Both the position numbers and the translations under genes were made by a program. From Chloroflexota bacterium (GTDB lineage: Bacteria; Chloroflexota; Anaerolineae; DTLA01), in NCBI GenBank assembly GCA_014874485.1, contig JADBJK010000052.1, positions 37,138 through 101,137 of the forward strand: a DNA stretch of 64,000 bases, in the 5' to 3' direction. Below are positions 1-8,100 of this stretch, piece by piece (the stretch's first letter is position 1; the number at the start of each line of letters is the position of its first letter). Under the pieces are notes generated by a model, which was not told where the DNA came from, ran no database searches, and saw nothing but the letters and a program-made list of their open reading frames with translations.

Positions 1-1
1 C

Positions 2-583
2 AACGGCGGCGTGTACTGCCTCACGCCGTCGCCCACCGCCGCGCCCATCGCGCTGGACTTCATGACCGACCTGGTGCGGCTCATCGGAGCGCAGCCCTTC
101 TTCCTGGACGCGGCGGAGCACGATGGGCTCATTGCGGGCGGCGAGCACCTGCCGATGGTCATCGCGGCGGCGCTCCTGCGCGCCACCCAGGGCGCGGTCA
201 GTTGGCGCGAGATGCGCAAGGTGGCGGGCGCGGCCTACGAATCCGGGGCCTACCTGGGGCCGGGCGACTCCGCCGCCTATCGCTACGCCTGCCAGGCCAA
301 TTCGGCCAACATCGTGCGCTGGATTGACGAGTTCATGCGGGTGCTGGCCGAACTCCGCCGCCAGATTGAGGAAGGCGACGCGGACAGCCTGGACGAGTCC
401 TTCCGCCAGGCGCTGGAGATGCGCCGCTCCTGGATGCAGGAGCGCGCCGCAAAGGAATGGGACCGGGCCGAGCAGCGCCTGGCGGAGCCGCCGCGCACCA
501 GTTTCCTGCGCCAGGCGATCCTGGGCGGTGGCCTGCCGCCATCCCGGAAGGATGAGGGCAAGAAAGGCCCCACGACGCGCTGA
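2..583 (+). CDS. tyrA: prephenate dehydrogenase, C-terminal part (5' end outside window)
   Basis: The reading frame is open from the first bases of the window, so the N-terminal NAD-binding half is missing; 193 residues are visible. The start of the visible part (NGGVYCLTPSPTA) and the helix EHDGLIAGGEHLPMVIAAAL match the region of TyrA-family dehydrogenases in which a conserved His-Asp and a His-Leu-Pro lie in the all-helical dimerisation domain. The family oxidatively decarboxylates prephenate (or arogenate) with NAD(P)+ in tyrosine synthesis, in the cytosol. The usual motif is S-H-L-P; here it reads E-H-L-P. The last ~60 residues are charged and helical. One base separates the stop codon from the next gene. 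Without the N-terminus, an arogenate dehydrogenase or a TyrA-like paralogue cannot be excluded. Confidence 0.75.
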   Translation, partial: NGGVYCLTPSPTAAPIALDFMTDLVRLIGAQPFFLDAAEHDGLIAGGEHLPMVIAAALLRATQGAVSWREMRKVAGAAYESGAYLGPGDSAAYRYACQANSANIVRWIDEFMRVLAELRRQIEEGDADSLDESFRQALEMRRSWMQERAAKEWDRAEQRLAEPPRTSFLRQAILGGGLPPSRKDEGKKGPTTR

Positions 584-584
584 C

Positions 585-854
585 ATGGCTTTCGTGTACA
601 TGGTGGAGTGCGCCGACGGCACGTATTACACCGGCTGGACGGTGGACCTGGCCGCGCGGGTGGCCGCCCACAACGCGGGAACCGGCGCGCGGTACACCCG
701 TAGCCGCCGTCCTGTGCGGCTGGTCTATTGGGAGCGTGCTGCGGATATGTCGTCCGCGCTCAGGCGCGAGGCGGCGCTGCGGCGCATGTCCCACGCGGAC
801 AAACGGCGACTTGCGGCAACCCATGCCGCGAACTCGGAGGAGGGACAACCGTGA
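585..854 (+). CDS. GIY-YIG domain small endonuclease-like protein (UPF0213/YhbQ type)
   Basis: The 89-residue protein is essentially one GIY-YIG domain. Here the two signature tripeptides are V-Y-M near residue 4 and Y-T-G near residue 15 (YYTGWTVDLAARVAAHN). They are followed by the conserved Arg of the first helix and a basic C-terminal helix (SALRREAALRRMSHADKRR). Stand-alone proteins of this size belong to the UPF0213/YhbQ group, whose DNA-repair or nuclease role is poorly defined. The gene starts one base after tyrA and its TGA overlaps the GTG of the next gene (GTGA at 851-854), so translation is probably coupled. There is no sign of intron homing; it looks like an ordinary chromosomal gene. 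Confidence 0.85.
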   Translation: MAFVYMVECADGTYYTGWTVDLAARVAAHNAGTGARYTRSRRPVRLVYWERAADMSSALRREAALRRMSHADKRRLAATHAANSEEGQP

Positions 855-1567
855 TCAGCATCTCGGCGGCGATGCCGGCCTACAACGAAGAGGAAAACGT
901 CGGCCCCATGGTGGAGGCGTTGGATCCCGTCCTGGCGTCCATCACCGACGACTACGAGATCATCATCGTGGACGACGGCAGCAAGGACAGGACGGCCGAG
1001 CGGGTCATGGAACTGCAAGCGCGGTATCCGAAGGTGCGTCTGGTGCGGCATCCGGTCAACCAGGGGTTCGGCGCGGCGGTGCACACCGGCTTCACCAGCG
1101 CCACCAAGGAGTGGGTCTTCTACACCGACGCCGACCGCCAGTTCAAGGTGGAGGAGATTCACAAACTCCTGCCGCTGACCGACAAGGCCGACATCATCGC
1201 GGGCTACCGCGCGCCGCGGGCCGACCCGTTCCTGCGCAAGGTGTTCGCGTTCGGGTGGTTCTCTCTGTGCACCGTCCTGTTCGGCTACACGGCCCGCGAC
1301 ATTGACTGCGCCTTCAAGTTGTTCCGCCGCGAAATCCTGGATCACATCCGCGTGGACTCGCGCGGCGCCACGTTTAGCATAGAGTTTCTCGTGCGGGCCA
1401 AGCGGGCGGGCTACCGCATCGCCGAAGTCCCTGTGAGCCATCTCCCCCGCCTGGCCGGGAACCCGACGGGCGCGAAACTCAGCGTCATCGCCCGCGCCTT
1501 CCGCGAACTGTTCCGATTCCGCTTGCGGCTGTGGAAGGAAGGTAGTGGAAAACAGGGGCGCGCCTGA
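851..1567 (+). CDS. family 2 glycosyltransferase, DPM1-like
   Basis: The 238-residue GT-A fold enzyme starts at a GTG preceded by GGAGGGACAACC and overlapping the previous stop. Motifs in order: PAYNEEEN (residues 9-16), VDDGSKD (40-46) for nucleotide-sugar binding, and YTDADRQ (91-97), which carries the metal-binding D-x-D. The closing segment around DCAFKLFRR is typical of dolichyl-phosphate-mannose-synthase-like GT2 proteins. No C-terminal membrane anchor is seen. The likely role is transfer of a sugar from a nucleotide donor to a polyprenyl phosphate or another envelope acceptor at the inner face of the membrane. A second glycosyltransferase gene follows 76 bp downstream on the same strand. 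Donor and acceptor cannot be read from the sequence. Confidence 0.88.
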   Translation: MISISAAMPAYNEEENVGPMVEALDPVLASITDDYEIIIVDDGSKDRTAERVMELQARYPKVRLVRHPVNQGFGAAVHTGFTSATKEWVFYTDADRQFKVEEIHKLLPLTDKADIIAGYRAPRADPFLRKVFAFGWFSLCTVLFGYTARDIDCAFKLFRREILDHIRVDSRGATFSIEFLVRAKRAGYRIAEVPVSHLPRLAGNPTGAKLSVIARAFRELFRFRLRLWKEGSGKQGRA

Positions 1568-1643
1568 GTGGAGTCGGCGTCAACTCCGGCTGCAACAGCA
1601 CAACACCGGCAGGGCGTTGCGCTGTGGTAGAAGGTAGCGGGAT

Positions 1644-2858
1644 ATGGTAGGCGATTCGCGTCCCCTGCGCATCCTGGCAATAGCCCCGACATCCTTCTTC
1701 GCCGATTATGGCTGCCACGTGCGCATCCTGCAGCAGATCACGGCCCTGCAGGGGCGCGGGCACGGAATCCGCCTGCTGACGTATCCGACCGGGCGAGACG
1801 TGCCCGGCATCGCCACGTCCCGTGCAGGGGGCTGGCCCGGCGTCAGGGGGCTGCAAATCGGCCCGCACCCGGCCAAGCCCCTGCTGGACGCCTCGCTGCT
1901 GGCGCACGCCCTGGCGACGGCGCGGCGCTGGCAGGCCGACGTGGTCATCGGCTACCTGCACGAGGGCGCGATCATCGGCCACTTCGTGGCGAAGCGCCTG
2001 CGCGTCCCGCTGGCCTTTGACTACCAGGGGAGCCTCGCGGGCGAACTGGCAGGGCACGGCTGGCTGAAGCCTGGCAGGCTGGCCTACCGTCTGGTGCGCG
2101 GCCTGGAACGGCGGATTCACCGCCGCGCCGACCTCATCCTGTGCAGTTCCCAGCACGCTGTGTCGGCGCTCCGCCAGGATGGGGACTGCGCGCGGGTTCT
2201 GGCGTTCCCCGACCGCGTGGACACCGCGTTCTTTGACCCCGACCGCTTCCCCGATTCCACGCGCCGCGAACTGAGGGCCACGCTGGGCGTCCCCACCGAC
2301 CGCAAGGTCATCGTGTACCTTGGCCTGTTGGGCAAGCATCAGGGCATCGCGCATCTCCTGGAGGCGGCAGCCGCATGGCCTTCGTCGGCCCCACCCGCGC
2401 ATTTCGTCATCATGGGGTATCCCGACGCCGACATGTACCGTCGCCTGGCCGACGAGATGGGCCTGGCAGGCCGCGTTACGTTCACGGGCAAGGTCGCCTA
2501 CGACGACGCTCCCCGCTACCTTTCCATCGGCGACGTGGCCGTGGCGCCGAAGGTCTCGGACACCGAGGGGCACGGCAAACTGCTGAACTACATGGCGATG
2601 CGCCTGCCGACGGTGGCGTTTGACTCGCCCGTGAGCCGCGAGTACCTGGCCGACCTGGGCCGCTATGCACCCGTCGGCGACTCGCAAACGCTGGCGGCGC
2701 TGCTGGCCGAACTCGCCGCTTCGGACGACACGCAGGCCCTGGGGCAAGCCCTGCGGCAGCGGGCGCAGGCCGAGTTCTCCGCCGACGCCCTTGGCCTCGC
2801 ACTGGAGCGCGCCCTGCAGTCCATTGCAGGCGCTCACACTGCGGCGTCGGGAGGGTAA
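1644..2858 (+). CDS. family 4 glycosyltransferase (GT-B fold)
   Basis: The 404-residue protein has two Rossmann-like halves. The N-terminal acceptor half begins RILAIAPTSFFADYGCHVR and includes DLILCSSQHAV. The C-terminal donor half begins near residue 220 (KVIVYLGLLGKHQGIAHLLEA) and ends with the GT4 nucleotide-sugar site around EGHGKLLNYMAMRLPTVAF, the counterpart of the E-x7-E loop. Retaining GT4 enzymes build polysaccharides and glycolipids. Position between a GT2 enzyme and a TPR protein, all on one strand with short gaps, suggests a small envelope-glycan operon. The substrate is unknown. Confidence 0.88.
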   Translation: MVGDSRPLRILAIAPTSFFADYGCHVRILQQITALQGRGHGIRLLTYPTGRDVPGIATSRAGGWPGVRGLQIGPHPAKPLLDASLLAHALATARRWQADVVIGYLHEGAIIGHFVAKRLRVPLAFDYQGSLAGELAGHGWLKPGRLAYRLVRGLERRIHRRADLILCSSQHAVSALRQDGDCARVLAFPDRVDTAFFDPDRFPDSTRRELRATLGVPTDRKVIVYLGLLGKHQGIAHLLEAAAAWPSSAPPAHFVIMGYPDADMYRRLADEMGLAGRVTFTGKVAYDDAPRYLSIGDVAVAPKVSDTEGHGKLLNYMAMRLPTVAFDSPVSREYLADLGRYAPVGDSQTLAALLAELAASDDTQALGQALRQRAQAEFSADALGLALERALQSIAGAHTAASGG

Positions 2859-2864
2859 TCGGCC

Positions 2865-4247
2865 ATGATGCGGGCGCTGGGGCGAGTCGTGGCGCTTCTG
2901 GCGATTCTCGCGGCGCTGACCCCTGCCCTGCGCGACCCGTTCGCAGGCGTGGCCGCGCAGGTGGCCGACGGCGACGCGCACGCGCGGGCGGGCGAATGGA
3001 CCCTGGCGCGTGCCGCCTACGAGGAGGCGCTGGCCGCGTTGCCGGGGCGCGCGGCGCTTCTACTGCGGCTTGGGGCAGCGCAGTCGGCTCTGCACCTGCG
3101 GGACGACGCAAGGCAATCCCTGGCGGAGGCAGCGGCTGCACCCTGGACGCGGGCGCGGGCGCTGGCCGGGTTGGCCGAGGCCGAGGAGGACACCTACCGC
3201 GCCGCGCGCCTCTGGGCCGAGGCGGTGCGCGCAGGCCGGAACGATGCCCCCGTGCTGGGCCGCTACGCGGAGTACCTCTGGCAGCGCGGGGATTTGGAGC
3301 AGGCCCGCCCCATCGTTGACCGCTGGCTGCGCCTCGCGCCCGAAGACGAGAACGCCCGCCTGCGCGCGGGCATCCTGCGACTGCTGGACGGCGACCCCGA
3401 CGGAGCGGCGACGCTCCTGCGCGGTGTCGGCGCTGCAAGCCCACTCTTGGCGGCGCTGAGCGTGGGCGACGCGCCCGCTTCGCCCGACTTCTCCCTTCGC
3501 GTCGGCGTGGCGTTGCTGTCCATGGGCGAGCACCAGGCCGCGCGGGTGCTGTTCGCGCGGGCGCGGGATTTGGCCCCCGACTCGCCCGTGGCGCAGTCGT
3601 ACTACGCCTACTGCCTGCACCTGGCGGGCGATGACGCGGCTGCGCTGGGGCTGCTGCGGGATGCCGCCGCCCGCTGGCCCGCCTATCCGCTGGCCTGGTA
3701 CTTCCTGGGCGAGGTGGAGCGGGACGCGGGCCGCTTTGCCACCGCGCGGGGATACTACGCCCGGCTCCTGGCCCTGGACCCAGAGAACGCCGCCGCGTGC
3801 GTGGCGCTGGCCGACGCCTACGCCGCCGACAACCTCTTCGCCGACGCCGAGGCGTGGTACGTGCGGGCGACGGAACTCTCGCCGCAGGATGGGCGCTTCT
3901 GGCTGGCGCTGGCGCAGTTCTACGTGGAGCACCTGGCCGGCGTGGCGGGCAAAGGCGTGGCCGCCGCACGAAAGGCCGTCTCGCTCCTGCCCGACGACCC
4001 AGCGGCCCACGACGCGCTCGGCTGGGCGCTGTTCCTGTCCGGCGACATGGCCGCCGCGCAGGACTCGCTGGAAACCGCCCTGCGACTGGACGGCGACAGC
4101 CCGTCGGCGCAATACCACGCGGGGAGCCTCTACTACGCGCTGGGCGACCGCGCCCGTGCCGTGTACCACCTGACGCGCGTGCTGGACGTGCAGCCCGACG
4201 GCCGTTATGCGGCGCTGGCCCGCGACCTGCTGCGCGTGCTGAAGTAG
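2865..4247 (+). CDS. tetratricopeptide-repeat protein with N-terminal membrane anchor or signal
   Basis: The 460-residue protein starts 6 bases after the glycosyltransferase, behind GGAGGG. Residues ~5-22 are hydrophobic (VVALLAILAAL), so it is either exported or anchored. The rest is Ala/Leu-rich and made of helical pairs with TPR spacing; good units include HARAGEWTLARAAYEEALAA (~residue 40), FLGEVERDAGRFATARGYYA (~285) and AHDALGWALFLSGDMAAAQ (~385). TPRs are protein-interaction scaffolds and no catalytic domain is present. The context suggests a role in assembly or regulation of glycan synthesis, which is inference. The gene ends in a clean TAG, and the next 200 bp are non-coding. Confidence 0.85.
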   Translation: MMRALGRVVALLAILAALTPALRDPFAGVAAQVADGDAHARAGEWTLARAAYEEALAALPGRAALLLRLGAAQSALHLRDDARQSLAEAAAAPWTRARALAGLAEAEEDTYRAARLWAEAVRAGRNDAPVLGRYAEYLWQRGDLEQARPIVDRWLRLAPEDENARLRAGILRLLDGDPDGAATLLRGVGAASPLLAALSVGDAPASPDFSLRVGVALLSMGEHQAARVLFARARDLAPDSPVAQSYYAYCLHLAGDDAAALGLLRDAAARWPAYPLAWYFLGEVERDAGRFATARGYYARLLALDPENAAACVALADAYAADNLFADAEAWYVRATELSPQDGRFWLALAQFYVEHLAGVAGKGVAAARKAVSLLPDDPAAHDALGWALFLSGDMAAAQDSLETALRLDGDSPSAQYHAGSLYYALGDRARAVYHLTRVLDVQPDGRYAALARDLLRVLK

Positions 4248-4448
4248 GGCGATCGCCGAGATATTCGGATTTCCAATGCCCAGGATATGGGGCGAAAAAC
4301 CTTATCACACTCTTTCGTGCGATTCGTACCCCAACCGTTCCCCTCCGGCGCTCGCAGGCAAGTGCTCTACTCGCGAGGGCTCGCCCTCGTTTGGAGTTCC
4401 CCGCCGGAAAAATAAGCCAATTGTACTATTGAAATTAGTAGAATCTTC
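4248..4448. other. intergenic region upstream of the GntR promoter
   Basis: These 200 bp separate the TPR gene from the GntR promoter. No open frame is credible. The last third turns AT-rich and holds a first copy of the 10-mer AATTGTACTA (4419-4428), which recurs at 4475-4484 inside the promoter. It is therefore a candidate upstream half-operator. Confidence 0.6.
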
Positions 4449-4477
4449 TTGACAAGTCGCCCGTCTTGTGCTATAAT
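4449..4477 (+). promoter_or_regulatory. strong sigma70-type promoter of the GntR-slipin operon
   Basis: TTGACA (4449-4454), a 17-bp spacer and TATAAT (4472-4477) match the vegetative consensus exactly, with an extended -10 (TG at 4469-4470). Transcription should begin near 4484, inside the inverted repeat described in the next entry. Confidence 0.9.
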
Positions 4478-4501
4478 TGTACTAGTTAGAATCATACAAT
4501 T
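4475..4501. promoter_or_regulatory. inverted-repeat operator overlapping -10 and transcription start
   Basis: AATTGTA (4475-4481) and TACAATT (4495-4501) are perfect inverted half-sites 13 bp apart, covering the end of the -10 box and the start site. The left half-site plus three bases (AATTGTACTA) is repeated at 4419-4428. GntR-family proteins of the YtrA type bind such palindromes and usually repress their own operon, so this is most simply an autoregulatory operator. Binding is inferred, not shown. Confidence 0.75.
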
Positions 4502-4513
4502 TCGGAGGCGCGT

Positions 4514-4954
4514 GTGAACATCCGAATCAACGCCGAGAGCGGCGTGCCCATCTACATGCAGATCGTGGATCGCATTCGGCACCTTGTCGCCACCGGCGCG
4601 CTAAGGCCCGGCCAACAGTTGCCCACCATACGCCAGTTGGCCGTGGATCTGCGGGTGGACCCGAACACCGTGGCCCGCGCCTACGCGATCCTGGATAGCC
4701 AGGGCGTCATCTCCACGCAACAGGGGCGTGGCACGTACATCGCGGAGCATCCGGATGAGGCGCGGCTGGCCGCATTTCGGGCGGAGCAACTGCGGCAGAT
4801 GATGGACCATGCCATCCTGGACGCCCTGAGCCTGGGATACCGAGCCGCGGAGGTGCGCGCTGCCTTTCTGGAGCAGTTGGCCCGTTGGGAGGAGCACGCG
4901 CAGGACAAGAAGCAAGGCGAGAACATCGGGGGAAATTCGCCCGATTCCCAATAG
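4514..4954 (+). CDS. GntR-family transcriptional regulator, YtrA subfamily
   Basis: The 146-residue protein starts at GTG behind GGAGG (4504-4508). Residues ~10-75 form the winged helix (PIYMQIVDRIRHLVATGALR, then LPTIRQLAVDLRVDPNTVARAY and the wing VISTQQGRGTYI). Only ~65 residues follow, a short helical C-terminus that is diagnostic of YtrA regulators rather than the FadR, HutC or MocR types. YtrA proteins typically repress operons for ABC transporters or membrane-stress functions and respond to envelope damage. Here the next gene, 18 bp on, encodes a slipin, and two ABC exporter units lie 2-6 kb downstream. The palindrome over its own promoter suggests autoregulation. Confidence 0.92.
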   Translation: MNIRINAESGVPIYMQIVDRIRHLVATGALRPGQQLPTIRQLAVDLRVDPNTVARAYAILDSQGVISTQQGRGTYIAEHPDEARLAAFRAEQLRQMMDHAILDALSLGYRAAEVRAAFLEQLARWEEHAQDKKQGENIGGNSPDSQ

Positions 4955-4972
4955 CAGACGAGGAGGACAAGA

Positions 4973-5917
4973 ATGGTAACCCGATCTACAAGGAAAACAA
5001 CGCTGACACCCGAGCAGGCCGCGCTGGCGGCGAGGATGGTCAATGGCGTGTCGTTGACCGCCTTTTTCATCACGCTGATCATCACATCGGTGCTGGCCAT
5101 CGTGCTGGACACCCAGACCGCCGCGCCAGACTGGGTGATCGCGCTAGTGAGCATCGCAGGGCTTCTGGTCGGCTTCTACCTGTTGTTCGCCATCAAGATC
5201 GCCGACCAATGGGAGAAGGCCGTCGTCCTGCGCTTCGGTCGGTTCCGTGGGCTGAAGGGGCCGGGCCTATTTTGGATTATCCCCATTGTGGATTCGGTCC
5301 GCAAGTGGATTGACCACCGGGTGATGGTAACGCCATTCAACGCCGAGAAGACCCTGACCAAAGACACCGTCCCCGTGGACGTGGACGCGGTCCTGTTCTG
5401 GATGGTCTGGGACGCGGAGAAGGCGGCGCTGGAGGTGGAGGACTACAAGGCGGCCATCGCGTGGGCAGCGCAAACGGCCCTGCGCGAAGTCATCGGCCAG
5501 ATGGACCTCGCCGACATCCTGGTGGGCCGCGCCAAGATGGACGATGACCTCCAGCGGATCATTGACGCCCGAACCAATCCCTGGGGCATCACGGTGCAGT
5601 CGGTGGAAATCCGTGACGTCGTGATCCCCGAAGCGCTGGAAGATGCCATGTCCCGCCAGGCCCAGGCCGAGCGTGAGCGCCAGGCCCGCGTCATCCTGGG
5701 CGAGTCCGAAAAGCAGATTGCGGAGAGTTTCCGCGAGGCGTCGCTGGCCTACCAGGAGAACCCGACGGCATTGCACCTGCGCGCCATGAATATGCTGTTT
5801 GAGGGGTTGAAGGAGAAGGGCGCGCTGGTGATCGTGCCGTCCAGCGCCGTGGACACGATGAACCTCGGCGGGTTGTTGGCGACGACCGCGCTGGCGCAGA
5901 ACACCCCCAAAGAATAG
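4973..5917 (+). CDS. slipin/stomatin-like SPFH (Band 7) membrane protein
   Basis: The 314-residue protein sits behind GAGGAGG, 18 bp after the GntR gene and probably co-transcribed. Two hydrophobic segments lie at residues ~27-47 and ~54-76. The SPFH domain follows (EKAVVLRFGRFRGLKGPGLF, then DTVPVDVDAVLFWMVWD and GITVQSVEIRDVVIPEALE). A charged coiled region (MSRQAQAERERQARVILGESE) and a hydrophobic tail complete it. Slipins oligomerise in membranes and organise microdomains, often with a NfeD partner protease; no NfeD gene is adjacent. Pairing with a YtrA regulator suggests a membrane-stress response. Confidence 0.9.
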   Translation: MVTRSTRKTTLTPEQAALAARMVNGVSLTAFFITLIITSVLAIVLDTQTAAPDWVIALVSIAGLLVGFYLLFAIKIADQWEKAVVLRFGRFRGLKGPGLFWIIPIVDSVRKWIDHRVMVTPFNAEKTLTKDTVPVDVDAVLFWMVWDAEKAALEVEDYKAAIAWAAQTALREVIGQMDLADILVGRAKMDDDLQRIIDARTNPWGITVQSVEIRDVVIPEALEDAMSRQAQAERERQARVILGESEKQIAESFREASLAYQENPTALHLRAMNMLFEGLKEKGALVIVPSSAVDTMNLGGLLATTALAQNTPKE

Positions 5918-5927
5918 CGGCGCAATC

Positions 5928-5978
5928 CTGGGTGTGAGCGGAGGGCCTTGCCCACGCTGGGCTCTTCGCTCCACCCAG
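5928..5978. terminator. long imperfect hairpin downstream of the slipin gene
   Basis: Arms 5928-5947 and 5959-5978 pair over ~20 bp with a few mismatches (left arm begins CTGGGTGTGAGCGGAGG). No T-run follows, so it is either a weak or factor-assisted terminator or an mRNA 3' stabiliser between the slipin gene and the next small gene. Confidence 0.4.
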
Positions 5979-5999
5979 CACTGCGGGAGAGGAATGTCC

Positions 6000-6221
6000 A
6001 TGACCAAATGGGAATATCGGGTTCTTGTGATCAAGAGCGGATGGGGCGCGCAATTGAAAGAGCAGCACGAAGAGACGCTCAACGCGCTTGGACAGGAGGG
6101 CTGGGAACTGACGGGCATGGCGGCGGAGGGCACGGCTATGAGCCTCGTGTTCAAGCGGCCCATCGGCGAGGAAAGGCCGTGGCAGCACAAAGACCGAGGC
6201 TGGCCTTCCTGGCAGCGATAA
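6000..6221 (+). CDS. small DUF4177-like protein
   Basis: The 73-residue soluble protein begins at the second of two in-frame ATGs, because GGGAGAGG then has proper spacing. The pattern WEYRVLVIK... followed by ETLNALGQEGWELTGM is the hallmark of the DUF4177 family, small proteins of unknown function with an aromatic N-terminus and an LN-x-LG-x-EGWEL core. The C-terminus is charged and tryptophan-containing. It lies on the same strand as the slipin, 82 bp downstream, so it may belong to the same operon or be read through. No enzymatic motif is visible. Confidence 0.75.
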   Translation: MTKWEYRVLVIKSGWGAQLKEQHEETLNALGQEGWELTGMAAEGTAMSLVFKRPIGEERPWQHKDRGWPSWQR

Positions 6222-6286
6222 GCCGCCGCGCGTTTCGCGCTCCAGCCGTTCCCCGTCGCTCGCGGTTCCCGTCCGTGGAGCGCGCG

Positions 6287-6316
6287 GTTGGAGAAAGAGG
6301 CCGATTCTCATATAAT
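6287..6316 (+). promoter_or_regulatory. probable surE promoter
   Basis: TTGGAG (6287-6292), an 18-bp spacer and TATAAT (6311-6316) sit just upstream of the surE ribosome-binding site. The implied leader is very short, only about 12 nt to the ATG at 6336. Confidence 0.55.
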
Positions 6317-6335
6317 CCCCGTGAGGAGGGATTTC

Positions 6336-7151
6336 ATGGCAGATCACATCCATCGGCCTCTTATCCTGGTTACCAACGATGACGGCATCGGCTCGCCCGG
6401 GCTGCGGGCGGCGGTGCGCGCGGCCATGCGCCTGGGCGAGGTCCTGGTGGCCGCGCCGTCGGGCCAGCAGACGGGCGCGGGCCGCAGCACTCCCGGCAAC
6501 GGGCCCTTGTTGCTGGAGCGGGTTTCGCTCGTCGTGGATGGCGAACCCGTGAGGGCCTACGCCATCCCGGGCACACCCGCCCAGACGGTCATGTACGGCG
6601 TGCTGGTGCTGGCCGAGCGGCCCGTGGACCTGGTCATCTCCGGCATCAACTACGGCGAGAACCTGGGCGTGGAGATCACGTCGTCGGGCACCGTTGGCGC
6701 GGCGCTGGAAGCGGCGGCCATGGGCATCCCGGCCCTTGCCATCTCACGCGAGACGCACAAGCGATTTCATTTCAACCCGGAGGAGGGGATGGACTTCTTG
6801 GCCGCGCAGCACTTCGCCGAAGTCCTCGGGCGGCTGCTGCTGGAGCGCAAGATGCCGCCCGACGTGGACGCGCTGAAGGTGGATGTGCCCGAGGGCGCGA
6901 GCGCGGAGACCCCCTGGCGCGTTACCCGCGTATCCCGCCAGCGCTACTACTATCCCGTGCCGCCCGCGAACCCCGACCTGTCCAAGCCGGTGTACGTGGA
7001 CTACGGAGTTCGCTTGGACATGGACACACTAGAGCGCGATTCGGACATCTGGGCGCTGGCGGTGGACCGGGTGGTGTCCGTCGCGCCGATTTCGCTGGAT
7101 TTGACATCGCGCGTGGCGCTGGACGAGGTGGACCGGGCGCTGCGCGGATAG
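6336..7151 (+). CDS. surE: 5'/3'-nucleotidase SurE
   Basis: The 271-residue protein starts at the ATG behind GAGGAGGG. The SurE metal and phosphate site is intact: LVTNDDGIGSPGL (residues 11-23) with the Asp-Asp pair, the Ser/Gly loop AAPSGQQTGAGRS (~45-57), and GINYGENLG (~108-116) supplying the conserved Asn. SurE is a divalent-metal-dependent phosphatase acting on nucleoside 5'- and 3'-monophosphates (and short polyphosphate in some species). It is linked to stationary-phase survival and nucleotide salvage. It is usually neighboured by pcm or rpoS; neither is present here. Length is normal for the family. Confidence 0.93.
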   Translation: MADHIHRPLILVTNDDGIGSPGLRAAVRAAMRLGEVLVAAPSGQQTGAGRSTPGNGPLLLERVSLVVDGEPVRAYAIPGTPAQTVMYGVLVLAERPVDLVISGINYGENLGVEITSSGTVGAALEAAAMGIPALAISRETHKRFHFNPEEGMDFLAAQHFAEVLGRLLLERKMPPDVDALKVDVPEGASAETPWRVTRVSRQRYYYPVPPANPDLSKPVYVDYGVRLDMDTLERDSDIWALAVDRVVSVAPISLDLTSRVALDEVDRALRG

Positions 7152-7182
7152 GCTCATCGGACTCACGCGAAGGAGACAGACG

Positions 7183-8100
7183 ATGATGATTGAGACGCAT
7201 GAACTGACACGTAGATTCAACGGCAACCTGGCAGTGGATCGGCTGACGGTAGACGTCCGCGAGGGCGAGGTCTTCGGGTTCCTCGGCCCCAACGGCGCGG
7301 GCAAGACGACCACCGTCCGCATGCTGGCCTGCCTGATTCGCCCCACGTCGGGCACGGCGCGCATCAACGGCTACGAACTGGGGCGCGACAATCAGCAGAT
7401 TCGCCGCATCTGCGGCATCCTGACCGAGACGCCGGGCCTTTACGAGAAACTGAGCGCCCAGGCGAACCTGCTGTACTTCGCGCAACTGTACGACGTGGAG
7501 AACCCGGAGGCCCAGGTGCGCAAGTACCTGCAAATGCTGGGCCTGTGGGACAAGCGCGACGAACCCGTGGGCACGTTCTCCAAGGGCATGCGGCAGAAGG
7601 TGGCCATCGCCCGCGCCCTGATTCACGAGCCGCGCTTGCTGTTCCTGGACGAGCCGACGGCGGCGCTGGACCCGGAGTCGGCCAAGACCGTGCGCGACTT
7701 CATTGAGGAACTCAAGGGCGAAAAGCGCACCATTTTCCTGTGCACCCACAACCTGGACGAGGCCGAGCGCCTGTGCGACCGCATCGGCGTCATCCGCCAG
7801 CGTCTCATCGCCGTGGACACGCCCGACGGCCTGCGCCGCAGCCTGTTCGGCCGCCAGACGGAGGTGCAACTGGCCGAGGTTACGCCCGCCATCGTGGACG
7901 CCGTGAGCGGGTTGGAGTTCGTGGCTCACGTCAAACAGGATGGCAATCGGCTGCGCATCTCGCTCGCGGACCCCGACGCGCAGAACCCGGTTCTCGTGGA
8001 ACAACTCGTGCGCGCGGGCGCGAAGGTGCAGTACGTGAGCGAGGTCAAGCATTCGCTGGAGGACGTGTACCTGACCCTGGTACGGGAGGAGGCGCGATGA
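7183..8100 (+). CDS. ABC transporter ATP-binding protein (exporter unit 1)
   Basis: The 305-residue protein lies behind GGAGA. Walker A is GPNGAGKTTT (~residues 38-47), the signature is FSKGMRQKVAIARAL (~130-144) and Walker B is LLFLDEPTAALD (~150-161), followed by the H-loop THNLDEAE. The ~90-residue C-terminal extension is typical of CcmA/NatA-type ATPases that drive ABC-2 exporters. Its TGA overlaps the ATG of the permease gene by 2 bases (ATGA), so the pair is translationally coupled. The substrate is not predictable; relatives export Na+, antibiotics, peptides or lipids. Confidence 0.93.
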   Translation: MMIETHELTRRFNGNLAVDRLTVDVREGEVFGFLGPNGAGKTTTVRMLACLIRPTSGTARINGYELGRDNQQIRRICGILTETPGLYEKLSAQANLLYFAQLYDVENPEAQVRKYLQMLGLWDKRDEPVGTFSKGMRQKVAIARALIHEPRLLFLDEPTAALDPESAKTVRDFIEELKGEKRTIFLCTHNLDEAERLCDRIGVIRQRLIAVDTPDGLRRSLFGRQTEVQLAEVTPAIVDAVSGLEFVAHVKQDGNRLRISLADPDAQNPVLVEQLVRAGAKVQYVSEVKHSLEDVYLTLVREEAR

